DNA of 64,000 bases from Rhynchosporium graminicola (GCA_900074885.1 FJUW01000021.1:1-64000), one strand, 5' to 3'; shown: positions 23,108 to 35,937, numbered from the stretch's first letter. Numbers and translations are program-made. The notes: a model not told the origin generated them from the letters alone.

Positions 23108-24853
23108 TTACTCTGTTGTATGGGGCTCGGGATTGAAAAGCTCTGGGCGTAGACTTGGGAGACCATCAAAGGAGCTAATCAGGGCCGGAGCCATTGAAGA
23201 ACCAGCTAGCGGGTCGTAATCGTGGGGAATACTGCTACCATAGCCCACGATACGCGATGAAGAATATGGCTGAGGATTCGTGACCCATGGACGAGTGCGG
23301 CCGCCAGAAGGTTGATGATCGTCAGTCAGGCCGAAGAGGGGATGTTTGGGATGCCCGTAGGGATGAGGACTAGGATGCCAAATACTACCAGACGACAGGG
23401 CCGGAAGGGCGAGACCAGGTGCATGAGACGAGCCACGCGCGTTATTCTCGACAGGAGGCGGATGCACATCTGCAGCGGAAGTGAGTCTGGGTTGATACTG
23501 CACTCTTCTGAAACCATCATTCACATCTTCGTCCTCATCATGATCAATCAGAATAGGCTGTCCTAGGTTTGTGATTCTCCGTGGACGGGCTAGCTCTCTC
23601 ATACAGACCTCCGTTCTCTTTCTCTTCTTCTTTTGCTTCTCGTCTTCCAATCGATCAAGGGCATCTTTTCCTTCCCTCAAGCGCTTGACTCGGAGTTCGG
23701 ACCATCGCTTTCGGAAGATCTGCTCTTCAATACCTTCATCCTCAAAATCGGGGTGGAGTGGCCAAGGATTTGCCGGTGGATGCTCAAACATTTCGTCAGC
23801 TTCCACTCGCACCTGTTGAGTATGACGATCGTCTCTCCCAGGTCCGGTTACACGTCTTGTTCTGGGTGCATACAATTCGCGACCAACGGATCCCCCTGTG
23901 CTAGCTTGATTGCTGGACGCTGGTCGAAGGTTTGCTGGACCAATAGCAGGGACCCGCGCAGAAGTGAAAGGGCCAGGAAACGAATTGGACGATGGAGGAC
24001 TGGTCTGTGAGTTTCTCGCGGGTGTAAGTGATTGTCCGCCATTCCCTGGTGCCAAAGTATAACGGAATGTCCGCTGCATACTATTTGCTTCATTGACGAC
24101 TCTTCTCAACACATCCTGTGTCATGGCACCTTGAGCTGGCCGTTGGGCTGCAGAGGGACTTCTTGGTGTCGAGGCGTGTTGACGAGGAGGCTGAGCGGCT
24201 GGTTGAGGACCATATTGAGTTTTGGTAACGGGTCTTGACACTTGAGCTGGAGCAGGTCCGTAAGGCGAATTATATCTTGGAGGTGGACCTCCAACATTGA
24301 GGCCAGCTATTGTGCTGAAAGCTGTTTGTCTAGCAGATGGAAGAGGTCGTCTAGCTGCTGGACGGGGAACCGCTGTAGGAACGCCCGTTGAGCCTTGCGA
24401 TGTACTCTCTGCTTCCTGGCGCCCAGGCATGAATGGACCATTTGCTGGAAATTCTTGATTCTCTTTTTGTGGTAGAGGTTCTTGTCTAACCTCGCAGGAT
24501 GGCACATGAACTGGAACTGATATCGATTCAGTCCGTGCGGGATAGGCTCGAGACGGAAGTGCTTCTATATGCATCTCACTTTGTGACTGAGGCTCATTGC
24601 CTCCTTCATCCTCGCTCAGCTGCTCGATCGCCTCATACTTCAGCCCAGGGATCTCGGCGGTGGCTTCAACGTGTTCCTTTGCTTCAGTTACATCTCCTCC
24701 AGAACTGCGATCCCCTGCCGATTTTGTTGGAAGGTTGGAAGCATCAGTATCTTCAACTTTGATGTATCTGCTGACGGGTAGCTGCTTCGCGCGGGTAGGA
24801 GAAGCATCAGTTGCTTTGATATGCGTCTGGGAAAGGCTCGAAAAGTCGTCCAT
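23108..24853 (-). CDS. Intrinsically disordered Pro/Ser/Gln-rich protein, 581 aa, unknown function
   Basis: Long intronless ORF from ATG 24853; the frame is open to 24898 but only via a TTG. Low complexity dominates: Pro/Arg/Ala/Gln-rich stretches (residues about 150-340), an acidic Glu-rich N-terminal third and a basic nuclear-localisation-like cluster (EKQKKKRKRTE, about residue 425). Before the cluster lies a helical segment (FRKRWSELRVKRLREGKDAL). No catalytic motif, signal peptide or membrane segment is seen. It is probably a nuclear, fungus-specific protein; a scaffold or transcription-linked role would be a guess. Length and sustained codon structure make a real gene likely. Confidence 0.7.
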   Translation of the reverse strand: MDDFSSLSQTHIKATDASPTRAKQLPVSRYIKVEDTDASNLPTKSAGDRSSGGDVTEAKEHVEATAEIPGLKYEAIEQLSEDEGGNEPQSQSEMHIEALPSRAYPARTESISVPVHVPSCEVRQEPLPQKENQEFPANGPFMPGRQEAESTSQGSTGVPTAVPRPAARRPLPSARQTAFSTIAGLNVGGPPPRYNSPYGPAPAQVSRPVTKTQYGPQPAAQPPRQHASTPRSPSAAQRPAQGAMTQDVLRRVVNEANSMQRTFRYTLAPGNGGQSLTPARNSQTSPPSSNSFPGPFTSARVPAIGPANLRPASSNQASTGGSVGRELYAPRTRRVTGPGRDDRHTQQVRVEADEMFEHPPANPWPLHPDFEDEGIEEQIFRKRWSELRVKRLREGKDALDRLEDEKQKKKRKRTEVCMRELARPRRITNLGQPILIDHDEDEDVNDGFRRVQYQPRLTSAADVHPPPVENNARGSSHAPGLALPALSSGSIWHPSPHPYGHPKHPLFGLTDDHQPSGGRTRPWVTNPQPYSSSRIVGYGSSIPHDYDPLAGSSMAPALISSFDGLPSLRPELFNPEPHTTE

Positions 24854-26345
24854 GATAAATTGAAACTCAATTTTACGGATTTTTGATAGAGAATACAATA
24901 ATGCCTGCTGCTTCGAATCTGTTTTTTAGGGTAGCAAAGGGGGCCTCTGGTCGTCGAAGTCAGGACTGTCGAGGCGCGAAGTTTTCTTCGAAAGACCAAA
25001 GGAGGGTCTTATGCGGGAGAAAGGAAGCTTAAGTAGAACCCAGCAAGGGCTAGAGATGTGAAAGTGATTGTTATGAAAGTGAATTCGAAGTGCCTGATCA
25101 ATGTCCATGCCTTACGGATTCACTCTAAATTTTGTCGTTATGAGGCATTCCAACTCTGAGCTCTCCTACTAGCTCGCTGTGCAAGAGAGAAGCGCAACCT
25201 GGTGTAGTATACACTGACGGCGTCTATGAAATCACATCTTAGTGAACTCTTTTCTCCAGAAAGTGCTTTGTTATTAGGTATACCCATAGATTTGCATTAG
25301 CTTGTTACATCCGGGGCTGGGATTTCTCGCTTAAATTAATGGAATAAAACATGGAAGCTATGTATACTTCTTCAGATACTCACCTTTCATGCTGCCGCTA
25401 CCGCCACCACGACTACATTCACTATATAATTTGCCGCTTGACAGGGGTAGATTCAAGGAGCAAGAAAATTAGGGAGACGGGGCGTGAGGCATATATAGAG
25501 GTAGATTTAACCCGCTGTGCTCTCATGAATACTTTGTTTATCATTTGGACAGGAGCGAAAGTAACATGGCACGTCGTGTTTAAAAGCGAGACGATAAATG
25601 TGAAATATCGTAAGTAGAAACAGCCTATGTATTACACTGCGGATGTTGTCATTTGTCATTCTTTGTAAAGAATGACCCTCCAAAGCTTACTGTCGAGTCT
25701 ATTCTGACATCTGGTCAATATAGTACTTGAGACATACTAACCACAAGTATTAGACACTATAGATTCCATAACCAATCATGTATTCTCTGTTCCCTTTATT
25801 TAATATGGAGACCGCAGATGTTTGATACATTCAGTAACTCAACTTTTGATATTGGACCAGGGGTTTTATCGTTCAAGAGGATATCTGTTTCGCCAAACAG
25901 CCATAAGACTACTAACATCTATGAGAAAAAAGTGTCTTACTTATGATAAAATTTCTTATTGATCAATATACTTACCGCTAGTACCAAAATCAGGATGCCC
26001 TACGAGGGATCTAATGCGTATTCATAACAAGCATTGTAAGATAGTTGTTTGACTTGAAACCCAGACCATAGCATCAAGAACTAATTTGAATTATAGTGCG
26101 CTTTCAGCTTTTTGATATTCTTTGATGTATTTTTCTAATATCAAGTGTGGTATTGCCAATTCTTCTGTTTGAGCTTCCGTGACGATTTTGACACTAGTTC
26201 TTTCGAACTTGTTTCTCTTGCACCGTCAAATCAACAAGCATCTTAGCGAGCTTTTTGGACTTTATATACTCTCAAGGAAGATTTGTCTTTACATGTTTGT
26301 TATAATAGATCTAGCTATTCAGTTAATCCTCGACCTCCTCAAACC
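24854..26345. other. Gene-poor AT-rich spacer (left part)
   Basis: About 1.5 kb upstream of the disordered-protein gene. It contains AT-rich stretches and scattered short ORFs (for example 25351-25617 plus) without motifs. Apart from the promoter expected near 24860-25200, I see nothing. Confidence 0.5.
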
Positions 26346-26643
26346 TCAACGATTCCTCCCCTCTACCCCCTTCCAAAAATCCGTGCTTTGAATGATCTTC
26401 TCACAGCCCCTCAAAACAAACACATACTTCCTCGCGAACCACTCCTCATACCTCCCAGCTCCCACTTAACCAGGGATTACTCCAAACGGGCAATCCGGTC
26501 CTTCCGCTTCTGATGCAGTCGGCAGTCAAACACCCCTCAACCCCACGACCAGCTTCCTCACCATCAACACCATTCAGCATATCCTCACAAAAAGCATCAT
26601 CGTCAAACGCTTGTCTAGCTCTGATTAAATTTTCCCTTGACTC
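26346..26643 (-). pseudogene. Possible gene fossil with one frameshift
   Basis: A minus frame from 26643 to 26446 (66 codons) reads ENLIRARQAFDDDAFCEDML and then a Cys-containing stretch. Within a few bases of its stop, another frame takes over (RYEEWFARKYVFVLRGCEKI, ending near 26346). The pair looks like one former exon with a frameshift, or with a missed intron beginning at the GTATGA near 26451. Family unknown. Confidence 0.35.
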
Positions 26644-28474
26644 ATTGTAGGGATGCGGCGATCACAGGATGATATAAGATCGTAAGTTGTAGACTCGTTG
26701 GTTTGAGCGAAGGTGGCAGTGTAGTACGATTAAGAGGACCAAGTGGGATGATGAAAGGAAGGGAGGTGGGATATCGTCATCTATGAGACCGGGGTCAAGA
26801 CCAAGCATGGACACATTCTGTAGTAGGCTGCGCACTAGATCTAATACAGAAAGGTCATAAGTTTCTGGTGGATGGGGAATGGTGTATTGATGAATGAGTA
26901 GAAGAATGTGCCGCTTTGTAGAGTATGGAAGGGTTGCTGATATGTATGTTTTCAGGGTAGGTATAGACTGCGTAGCTAGGGTGAAAGCATCCAGATCTAG
27001 TGGGCGGATAAGATCTGATTATTCCTTTGATTTTTTGTCTTAGACTAAAATTTTGAAGGTGGATGTGCTGGTTTGTTTCTCCCCTTTAAATGATGATTAG
27101 CGCTTCATGACATGCATGTTGTATTGCAATAGTTGATGTATGCGAGGCTCTTTGATTTCAAGCGATTCTGAAAGTTCCGCCTCGGAGCTGTACGGTACTT
27201 GATTTTCCAATCTTCAGCTCGGTCATGTATCTCACTTCCCTAGGCCATGGAATGAACTTCTATCTTCCCTGGAACACCCATATTTTGACCATCTTCTGTA
27301 TTTCCCAGGACCCATTCAAGCCCCTGGTCAATCATGATTCTTTTATGGAGAGGAGCATGTGGCTCGGCATTTGCGTTAGCCCGTTTTTCGATTCTATCAA
27401 GGCCCTCGCACATTCAAAAACGGAATAGAATGCAACATGCTGATACCTTGACCTCAATTTATATAATTGCGAAGTAGGATCGTGCTAAAGGTCTTGAGAT
27501 AGGTCAAGTCTAAGCTCAATGCAGCGGCTGACAACGCCAATTAGGCGGTGATTAGGTCCAACTTACCCGATCTGTTTATATCGTCACTCACTGCTCTTGC
27601 TACTCTAGTGATGGTAGCTTAACAAGAAGCAAATATTAGGACGTTTTCATACTTTAGGCATTATCTCATAACCTCTCAAAGTTTACAGATTTCCTTATAT
27701 ATTTGATTCTTCAAATCACAATGCTTATGAAGGAAAGACGTTGTTGAATCATTTCATCCCCGAACTCGCTTCTGCACCAGCCTAGTAAACACAATCGAAG
27801 TATTGACCTGTGGTCAGTTATTAAATGCCGGGTTGTTGCCCTACACATCAAGAGGGTAAATCATATACTCTGCAGATAAATAAACAAACTGGATATCATT
27901 GCTAGTATAGAAAAAGAAAGGGCATAAAATCCAACATGGCCTCCTCTGTTTCTACCAGTGCTAAAGTCAGGGAAGTGCATCCGAATCAAAGACGGAGATC
28001 TATGTATATAAGAAGAACGCTACAAACCCCACTGGAGCAAAGAAATGGAGACTTGACTGGAGTTACAATATCGAGTATGGTGAGGTTAGATATGATATGC
28101 TTCCATGGAAAAGAGCATGAGGGAATAGAGCACAGATCCGGAACTTGGGGTAGTGTTGGATAGGATGGCTCGAGTGGCGGTAGGTGTGTGAGGCGTTAGT
28201 TCACCATAGGAGCTACTTGGTATATGCATGTATAAGTAGAAGTATATTTCCTGAGTTTCATTAAGTGTGTAAGTAAGTGTGTGAGTAGTAGGATGCCAAT
28301 CCAGATCCAACCTCAATCAACACGACGCTACGTAAATCCCATCTCTCAAATCCCCGCCTCTTCCCTTCTCTTCCCGTCAAATCTCAAAACCGCAAGGTCA
28401 CAAACTTAGATATCCACCCTCTCACCTATCCTCCTATCCTTTCCCATCCCCCCTCTCTCTGTCCATCACCAAAA
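26644..28474. other. Gene-poor spacer (right part)
   Basis: About 1.8 kb. At 27225-27428 both strands read as protein-like for about 60 codons (plus strand: NTHILTIFCISQDPFKPLVN), so no call can be made. A 75-codon ATG ORF lies at 27936-28163, near the 3' end of the GH16 gene, with no recognisable motif. The rest appears non-coding. Confidence 0.4.
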
Positions 28475-31400
28475 TCACAACCCCCAAAAAACCAATCCCG
28501 CCAACCCAAACAGTACACAAACTCCTCTCCTCCACCGCAGACCCGCCGCCACAACAACCATATTCTCGGCTCTACTGCTCACCGGCACCGTTGTGTTTCC
28601 TGCGACTCCTCCTCCTACTCCTCCTGCTCCCAGTGAAGCTCCTGATACAGATGTATTTCCTGGACCATTAACATTACTAGCGATCGGGATCGGGAGAGGG
28701 ATCGGGGAAGGGATCGGGGTGGGAAAGACAGCTATCGTCGCGATCTTGAGTTGCGGTTCTGGTTCGGGGACAAGCGAGTTTTGCGTTTGTGTTTTGCTTG
28801 ATGAGGGAGGGGGAGGAGGTATTGGATTGGTGGTTGGTGGTGGTGCAGAGAGTGGAGAGGTGGTGAGGTTGGGAGTGTAAGGGATGGTCATTACGACGAT
28901 ACCGTTTCTGCCGCAGTCTGCACAGATACGCGTTATGGTCGTCATTGGAATTTCTAGGGAGTGAGAAGGGAAAGGGGAAGGGTAAGGAGAATGGGTGGCG
29001 GTCCAGCCGCAATGCGTACTCGTGAGCGTGCTGGTTATCGTGTAGATTTTCATGGTTGAGGCCGCGCAGTGGCAGATATCGGTATACGTTGCTAGTCATA
29101 TGTGAGCTCTTGAAAAGCCAAATTGTTTCACTGGTAATTAGGAAATGTTCTCGTTGGGAATTGTGGTGGGTCACTTACTTGTTACAACAGTCGTATAAGT
29201 ATTCATCGCAGCTTTTGCGCGCGCCGAATTCGAACTCGAGCTCGAGCTCGAGGTGGAGGTGTTGAGTCCCCCGCCCATACCCATACCGATCAGAGTCCCC
29301 TTCGGACGTAGGCTTGCGCTCGATACCACGCTTCTGGAGTGAATCAGTGTGCTGGTAGGCACCTCGCTCATTTTGGGCGCGAAATGGACTTGTGAAGAGT
29401 CTGGCGTTGGATACACAACAATACCGCGAGAAGTAGTCGACTCGACAGGATCAGCGAAAGCTTTATTCTGGTAAATGGTCAAGAAATAGTTGGGGCTATC
29501 ACGCTTTTCTGATTCAAAGCTCGGGTCCTCATGATAGCGATGATCGAATCGCTTTTTCTTGATAGCTGGACTTTCGTATCCGCCACAAGGTTGCGCCAGG
29601 CTGCCCGGACAAGGTATCGTGCACTGTGAACTGGTGTTTGTTGATCTCTCGGCTAATTCGCTACCGCAGAAACATGAAATGTCTAATGTGCCGAGATAGG
29701 CGGAGTTGGCGCATGCGGACGCGCAAAGTGGAATTGTCATGTTGGCGTTCTGGATGGTGAGATTGAATGTTGGGAAACTGGCTGGTTTGGAGAAGAGGCA
29801 TCCGATGTAGTTCCAGTTGGGAAGTTTCGGAGGTGGGAAGATGGTGATGTTGTGAGGACTGCTTGGGAAAGGTGGGAATGAGCTTGTTGGTGAAGATGGT
29901 GGGAGAGTGGATGGATATTTGGAGGTTGTGGGATATTGGGTGGTAGTAGTCGTGGTCTCAAGTGGTACAGCTAGTAATTTGGAGCTGGAAAGAGCCTTTA
30001 TTGAGGTTGGTGAGGATAGTGGGGAAATGCTGAGAGAACTTGAGGTTGCTGTGAGCTGAGTACTCTCAAATTTTACAGTCAACGTAGACAAGGATATTGG
30101 TTTTGATGTAGAAACAGGCTCAGAAAGTACCTTGGAGCTGGGAAGAGCCTTTGCTGATATCAGTGAGGATGGTAAGAGAGTACTGGGAGAGCTGGGCGTC
30201 GCCAGAAGCTGTGTACTCTCGACTTTTGCAGTCGAAACTTTTGGTGTAGATACAGAAACAGGTACAGAAAATCCCTTCGTGCTAGAAAGAGCCTTTGTTG
30301 TTGCTGGTGGTGGAGGAGCATTGGTTAGCGTGAACACCTTTACATAATTGATCTCCCAGTACCTGTTCCTATCAGCACATTGCATGGCGATACTGTCAAG
30401 ATCGCTTCAAGATGAATATGAAAGATGTACTCACGCATCGGCGAAAGCCTCTGGGTTACTCGCAACAAATTCTTGACAACTCCCTGCCTTTTTACTGCAA
30501 ACCTCATCACCATTCCACGCACTGCCAGCCCACTACAATCGTCAGCATAGTTAAAAAAAAAAGACGAAATGTCTCAAGACTAGCATCAGCGTCGACAAAT
30601 TAAAATCAATCCTGATCCAAGAACGCATGAAATTCAAAGCACGAGAAAAAAAATACATACATCACCGCAAAACGTCGTGTCGAATATAATCTGATGATCC
30701 CTAAACTCCCTATCGATATCACAACTCCCCTGAAAATTCGCATCCGGTGTTCCCCAAGTCCCTGGATCCGGTTCGCCGGAAGCAATATCGGCAGGTATAG
30801 ATGCACGTGGGAAGAACCAGATGCGGATATAGTCGGACGTCCATTGCGTGGCGTAGACGCCGCCGAGAGCGGCGTTGAAAGAGGAGCCGTAGGAGACGGA
30901 TGAGGAGGAGCTTATACTGCATCCGAAACCGTGATTTTGGTTGCAGTCGTTGGATTGGAGGGTTCCGAGTGAGTTGGCGCCGGAGATTGTGCAGGTGTTG
31001 CCGCTTGGAGATTGTTAGTGTTTTGTGTGAGAGAGAGAGAGAATCTGCCTTGGCTGTCTTTTTGGATCTCGAGATTGATGTGAGATGAGATGTTTACCTG
31101 TGTAGTGTCATGACATTCACTTGTTGATGACTGACTCCTGAGATATGTTAGTGATGAGTTTTGAACAGAGGGTTAGGAATTCGGATTATAAAAACTGGCC
31201 AGGTGCATATTCGAGCCAGTGAGGATGAGAGGGATATCAACTTGCCTTCGATGATATCAATCTCTCCCGAATGCGGCCAGTCAGGTCCAAACATCCAATC
31301 TATCACACAGCACCATCAGCTCCAATCGTCTTTCCTTTCCAACAGTTCCCGAGAGTCAACCAAACCAGCAAAGGGAAACTCACAAGCCGGCCACTTCATC

Positions 31401-31986
31401 CCACACCAATCTCATCAGCACTCATCTCCTATCAAAAGACCAAACCCAGCTACTTCCACGCGAAAGATACATCACAAGCCAAGCAAATACGAATCGATGG
31501 GAAAAAACGAAACTCACCGCACCACAAACATTCCCTGGCATATGCTTGATATCGGCCAAAAACAAACCTTGCGTAAACCTCTTCTTCGAACTAATCCTCA
31601 CGCTCTCCCGTCCTCCATCTCTACCATCAGGATGCAGAGCAGTGGTGTAATCGACGCCGATATGCGCTACGATGTTGCTTGTTGAGATGAGAGATTTGGA
31701 GAGAGAGGAGGCGTGCGATTGGTAGGCTACGAAGCCGTTTGTTGGATCGGGATCCTGGGGGTTGGTTAGAAGATGGTTAGAGGGAAGGAGAGTGGTTGGA
31801 TTCGCGGGAAAGGGAGGGGTGATGTAAGGAGGGGGGCGTTACGGTGAAGAAATCAAAGTCGTCGAAGAATGTCGTGCCTGAGTATGAAGTGTCGAGAGTG
31901 TATGTTTCGCGAACGATACCTTGGACCCGTGATATTAAAAGGAGGAGGCATAGATGGAGGGATGAAGACACAGGAAAGACCGTCAT
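28475..31986 (-). CDS. Secreted, GPI-type GH16 beta-glucanase with WSC domain, 9 exons, 908 aa
   Basis: Exons 31986-31843, 31754-31518, 31393-31384, 31299-31246, 31137-31098, 31003-30661, 30532-30435, 30362-29179 and 29091-28475; all phases agree. After a signal peptide (to about residue 23, RVQG) comes a GH16 domain with the catalytic motif GEIDIIEG (Glu143 nucleophile, Asp145, Glu148 acid/base), then YWEINYVKVF near residue 310. A Ser/Thr/Pro linker (about 320-490) leads to a WSC carbohydrate-binding domain (492-570: GCLFSKP, CASACANSAYLG, CFCGSEL, PCGG). A second mucin-like stretch follows and then a hydrophobic tail suited to a GPI anchor. It likely cleaves wall or storage beta-1,3(1,4)-glucan at the cell surface. 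Oddities are a 10-nt microexon and one GC-AG intron. Confidence 0.88.
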
Positions 31987-32330
31987 GCTGGAGAAGTTGT
32001 GCCTTGATCAACGCAGGAATCTGAAGATGATGCTGGCTGTAGGAAGGGAGAGATTGACGAGCATAGAGGGGGGATCTTGATTCATTTTGGGCAATGAAGA
32101 GAAGTGGCAGGGAAGGAATGCGTTGTTGTAAATATCGATACTGGTGTGTATCCTCATTCCTGCTAAGTAGGCCACCAAGAGAAGTGGTTCTTTGAGACAA
32201 CTATTGACTCAGTCCGTGGAAGCCTCGCTTGTGATTGTCTCATCTTAGCGAGCCTGGTCGGAACTCCATCTCCAAGTGCAAGAAACCACTGGTCATAGTT
32301 TTTTATTAAGAAGAAGCTGCTCACCCATGG
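31987..32330. other. Short spacer between GH16 and PPM1
   Basis: The 344 bases are the upstream region of the GH16 gene and the 3' flank of PPM1 (both minus strand). No ORF with a motif. The distance is short for a full promoter plus terminator, so the GH16 leader is probably short. Confidence 0.5.
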
Positions 32331-33522
32331 CTAAGTTTCTCGAAGTCCTTTCCATCCGTCCCATCCAGTACTTCCCCTCCAACCCCAAATAACAGCATAA
32401 TGTCTCGCCAACATTTGCCATTCTTCAACTTCATCCAGTCCTTCCAGCCTATCGACTCGCTCCTTTTCCGGACTGGGTACCCAATTCTGCCAGATATTTT
32501 CGATAGTTTCAGCTTCCTGGTAAGGGAATCCAAGTTCCCGTAGCCGCGCTTTCTGATCTGATAAAGTCGTGTAATGCTCTAAGGTTGGCATGGCTATGCT
32601 TCTAGAAGCCAGATTCGAAACCATGACTTGTCCAAATGCATCGTCTACGCCAATAGGCTCGTATAATACTATTCCAGCAGAGGGTATTCGATCCGTGAAC
32701 CATTTTACTACGTCTCTAGCTGTGTCCATCTCTAGGTAGCACAAACAACACTCTGATATAATCAACGTCGGTATATCTGATTGAAGACCCCAAATATCGC
32801 CTACGTCCTTGAGCAGGGGAAGCTGCCGCAGATCCATAGGATGACAGCAATATGTTATTTCTGATTTCCCTCCCTTCATTGCATTGATGCCCCAGTCAGT
32901 ATCTTGTTGAGGCAGGCCGAATGCAGGGCTTTCGAATTCTGGAAACAGGATTTCATCGTCCGTCTTTGATAATAATCTATGATTCCTGACTGTCCTCGAT
33001 TTCGTCGTACTGACGGAAGGAAAGTCAAACTCGTGGTAGTTAAGGTTCCTGTGTTTGTCTTTGGATCGCAGTCGGAAATATCGTGTGTCCGTCCCTGCCC
33101 CTAGAGATATTATTTGTTTCTTCTGTGTTTTGCCGTCCGCATCTGGGTTTGAGAGAAATGCATTAATCAGAATATCGAGAGCTGTTGTGCGAGTGTATGT
33201 TCCTGTATACCTATTAACGACGGTGCACAAAACACTATACATAGTTACTACCTCGGTTTATGATTGGCATTCGCCGTGTAGCTTCTCCATTGACGAACAA
33301 GGAGGCAAAGGGATCTTCAAGATATCCAAGAGAAACGGCACTTAGTCTGGAGACTGCGGCATCTGCATCTGTGGATTGGATAGCCAGATCTTTGCGCCAG
33401 GCTGCACCAGGACCGCCATATTCTGTTGGCAGACTTCCTCGAGATGAGCCCCTCCCTCGGCTTCCTCGTGAACGAGATCCTCCTCGTGAAGCCAGTAGGT
33501 TCGGAATCTGGGGTGCGGACAT
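32331..33522 (-). CDS. ppm1: Leucine carboxyl methyltransferase 1 (protein phosphatase methyltransferase), 2 exons, 380 aa
   Basis: Exons 33522-33252 and 33202-32331; 49-nt intron. The S-adenosylmethionine site is clear ([15 protein letters not shown], residues 121-135), preceded by the family's [13 protein letters not shown], which is completed across the splice junction. Later motifs are [12 protein letters not shown] and FGQVMVSNL, as in LCMT1/PPM1. The enzyme methylates the C-terminal leucine carboxyl of the PP2A catalytic subunit, steering holoenzyme assembly. The N-terminal 35 residues are Ser/Arg/Gly-rich ([16 protein letters not shown]) and look like a fungal extension. ATG 33522 is chosen because the frame upstream has no family-like sequence. 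Confidence 0.92.
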
Positions 33523-35937
33523 TGTCGGAGGATGGATGGGGTGCAGTGTAATGGAAGGTGTGTAGGTATGGCGCGGCTGACGACAAGGGGGAAAGGCTGC
33601 CAAGGATTTGAGAAGGCTGAACTTCCATCCTGTTCAGTCACGCGTCGCTTGCCTCTCTGCAGCTGTTTACCTGTCCAGTTCGAACAACAATATATTCACA
33701 TGCATTTAATTTCTTGCACGATCGTTCGGATGTCAGTCTACAGCAACTTTTTGATCAAGAGCGGCGTGCATTGGGAAAAATCACCCTACACAAGTTCTCA
33801 TGCTTTAGGAAGCTTCTGATCCGTACGTACGTGTGTATAGTATTCGGCAACTGCTAATGCATAAACACGTGTTTCCCACCAAAACTCATGGTCAACACTT
33901 CAAGAGATACCATACCGCCTTTAGCTAATCTCATCACTTCAACGAAACAGCACTTTGTGTATTCGAACATTTGAAAGCGACCTATTAGTTCGGATAAAGC
34001 TTATTAATAAGTCGTACTTAAAGAATCATCCTCATCAGTAAGAGATCAAGTTATTAGAACCCTGTAGCGTGCCTTATAAGCCCCTAAAGCTAAGCGAGCG
34101 CAAAACTTTCCAAAACAAAGAGCTCTCTATAAGAAATCATAAATATAGAAACTAACTAACAAATAAGAAATAATGTATTGTAGAATCTGTTTTCTTATTA
34201 GATGTCGTGATTGTAGAGAAATGAAGCGTTCAAGTGTAGATGTTTTGGTGTGAAATAAGGTTTTACGCACTAGCAGTTGGAGGTGATTGTAGATGGATAT
34301 CTTGTTGCTTCGGTGATGGCATTCCTGTGCAGTAGCCCCACCCTTATTTATTCATGTGTGTACGAGATGCACAACGGGCTGTTGAGTGACAGGTCCCTGG
34401 CATTCCTTGGTATCTTCCGTCGTGTCATTCTCGACTTTTGAGATTTTGTAAAGAAATCGCAAGCCCTTCAGTGGTACTTCGCAGCAACCCCAATGCACCC
34501 TTCCGAGACCGAAAGCTGATTCGGGATGAATTCTCCGCCTCATTTCGGGTATTCTCTTTGTGCAAATCTCCTAGTCTCTTTCCGACATTGACGGGCTGGG
34601 AAAGGCGATGATTTCCGCGCAGGTAGACATTCTATTATTCTACCGTATATTGGCACGAGTTGCTTCCTGCCAGCGCCAGAATCCAGACACGGGACGTGGT
34701 GAGGCCCCGGATTCTTTGATAAAGTAATCTCTCATCAATCACCCGTTCCTCCCTACTGTATGTATGTATGGGAAGCAAAGCCCCGAGTGTTAAGACATCC
34801 ATGGCCTATTGATTCATTATGATACCCAAGTATTGAGAGGGGGAGGTTATTGATGAGCCGGTTGTAATGAGTGGGAATGTAAAGCCGACTGGCGGCATGT
34901 GTGTGTTGGTTGGTCATCTGGATGAAAAGAGGAAGGAAGCACGAGAAGGATTCTGGAATAAGGACAGGACAGGCTGTCCGAAATCTTGGCTTCATCAATC
35001 AATCAATATCAGGCTTGTCCATTGTCCATTGTCCATTGTCCTCACATATCGAGTTTTAATCCCCCCCAACCTGATCATGGCGCATCCCCATCCAGCCTAA
35101 AGTCCTCGGCGTCGTCGCAGGCGGGTTCGTTTCTTTTGTACTCCTTCTTTTGATTCGTCAGTCCACACCCTTATGTCACGATTCATGATTCAAGATGCAC
35201 GACTCACGAGTGAGTGAACTCCACTTCGATTAAGGCCCAGGAACGGACAGCAAGCAGAACAGACAGACATGGACCTTAATCCGGACCTTACAGTAGCTTG
35301 CTTACCACCTTACTGTACAGTACAGTCAGTACCTTCTGCACTCGACTACATCGATCGTACTTTAATTTAGCTTATTTCCCCTGATGACGATCTGAGTGAC
35401 TGATTGGCCAGCTGTATCAACGCCCCCTCTCCCCCCTCTTGCCATTGCGGGTAATTAAGTGGACAGGCCTGGGGCTTCTTTATGCATAGCGTCAGGTACG
35501 CAAGCTCGAGGCGAGAGTGGCTGGGCTCCACCGCCACCGCCGCTTTCGCAATAATCAATGGTCATTGGCCCTACCCACTTTGACGGGCGGGTCTGAGCCG
35601 TCCAAACTCATTACTCCGTACATGGGGCAGGATGGATGGATCCCTTTTTCTTGGCTCCGTGAGATTGCCAATTTCCCATGCTGCCCTGATCCTCCGCGTT
35701 GCTGGTCGACGACGACGATGCCGTGTCCTGTGGTTGGTTGGCTGGGCCCACGAGGCGATCTGGCACCATCCGGTCGACTGCGGGGCTGTGGGGCAGGTCA
35801 CAGCTCTACACGGACAACTTGCAGAGATGGGAAACATGGGCCCGGACGCGCCCTGTCGTGTCGGTCTGGCTTGTTGAGCTTGTTTGGCCTGTTTGGCTTG
35901 TCTCCCTGTCTTTTTCGTCTGGTCTGTCTATCTGTCT
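33523..35937. other. Long spacer upstream of PPM1 and the SUN gene
   Basis: About 2.4 kb. 33960-34170 is AT-rich and looks like eroded repeat sequence. 34990-35041 has short tandem repeats (AATC and CATTGTC units). 35200-35900 is ordinary sequence with an ORF (35517-36380) that runs into microsatellites and is judged spurious. PPM1 and SUN are divergent, so both promoters lie here. Confidence 0.45.

Noticed and set aside
28475..29053. Separate small gene at the 3' end of the GH16 gene
   Set aside because: The frame joins the upstream exon in phase through a CTAG acceptor at 29092, and the tail supplies the expected GPI-type end, so it is the last exon.
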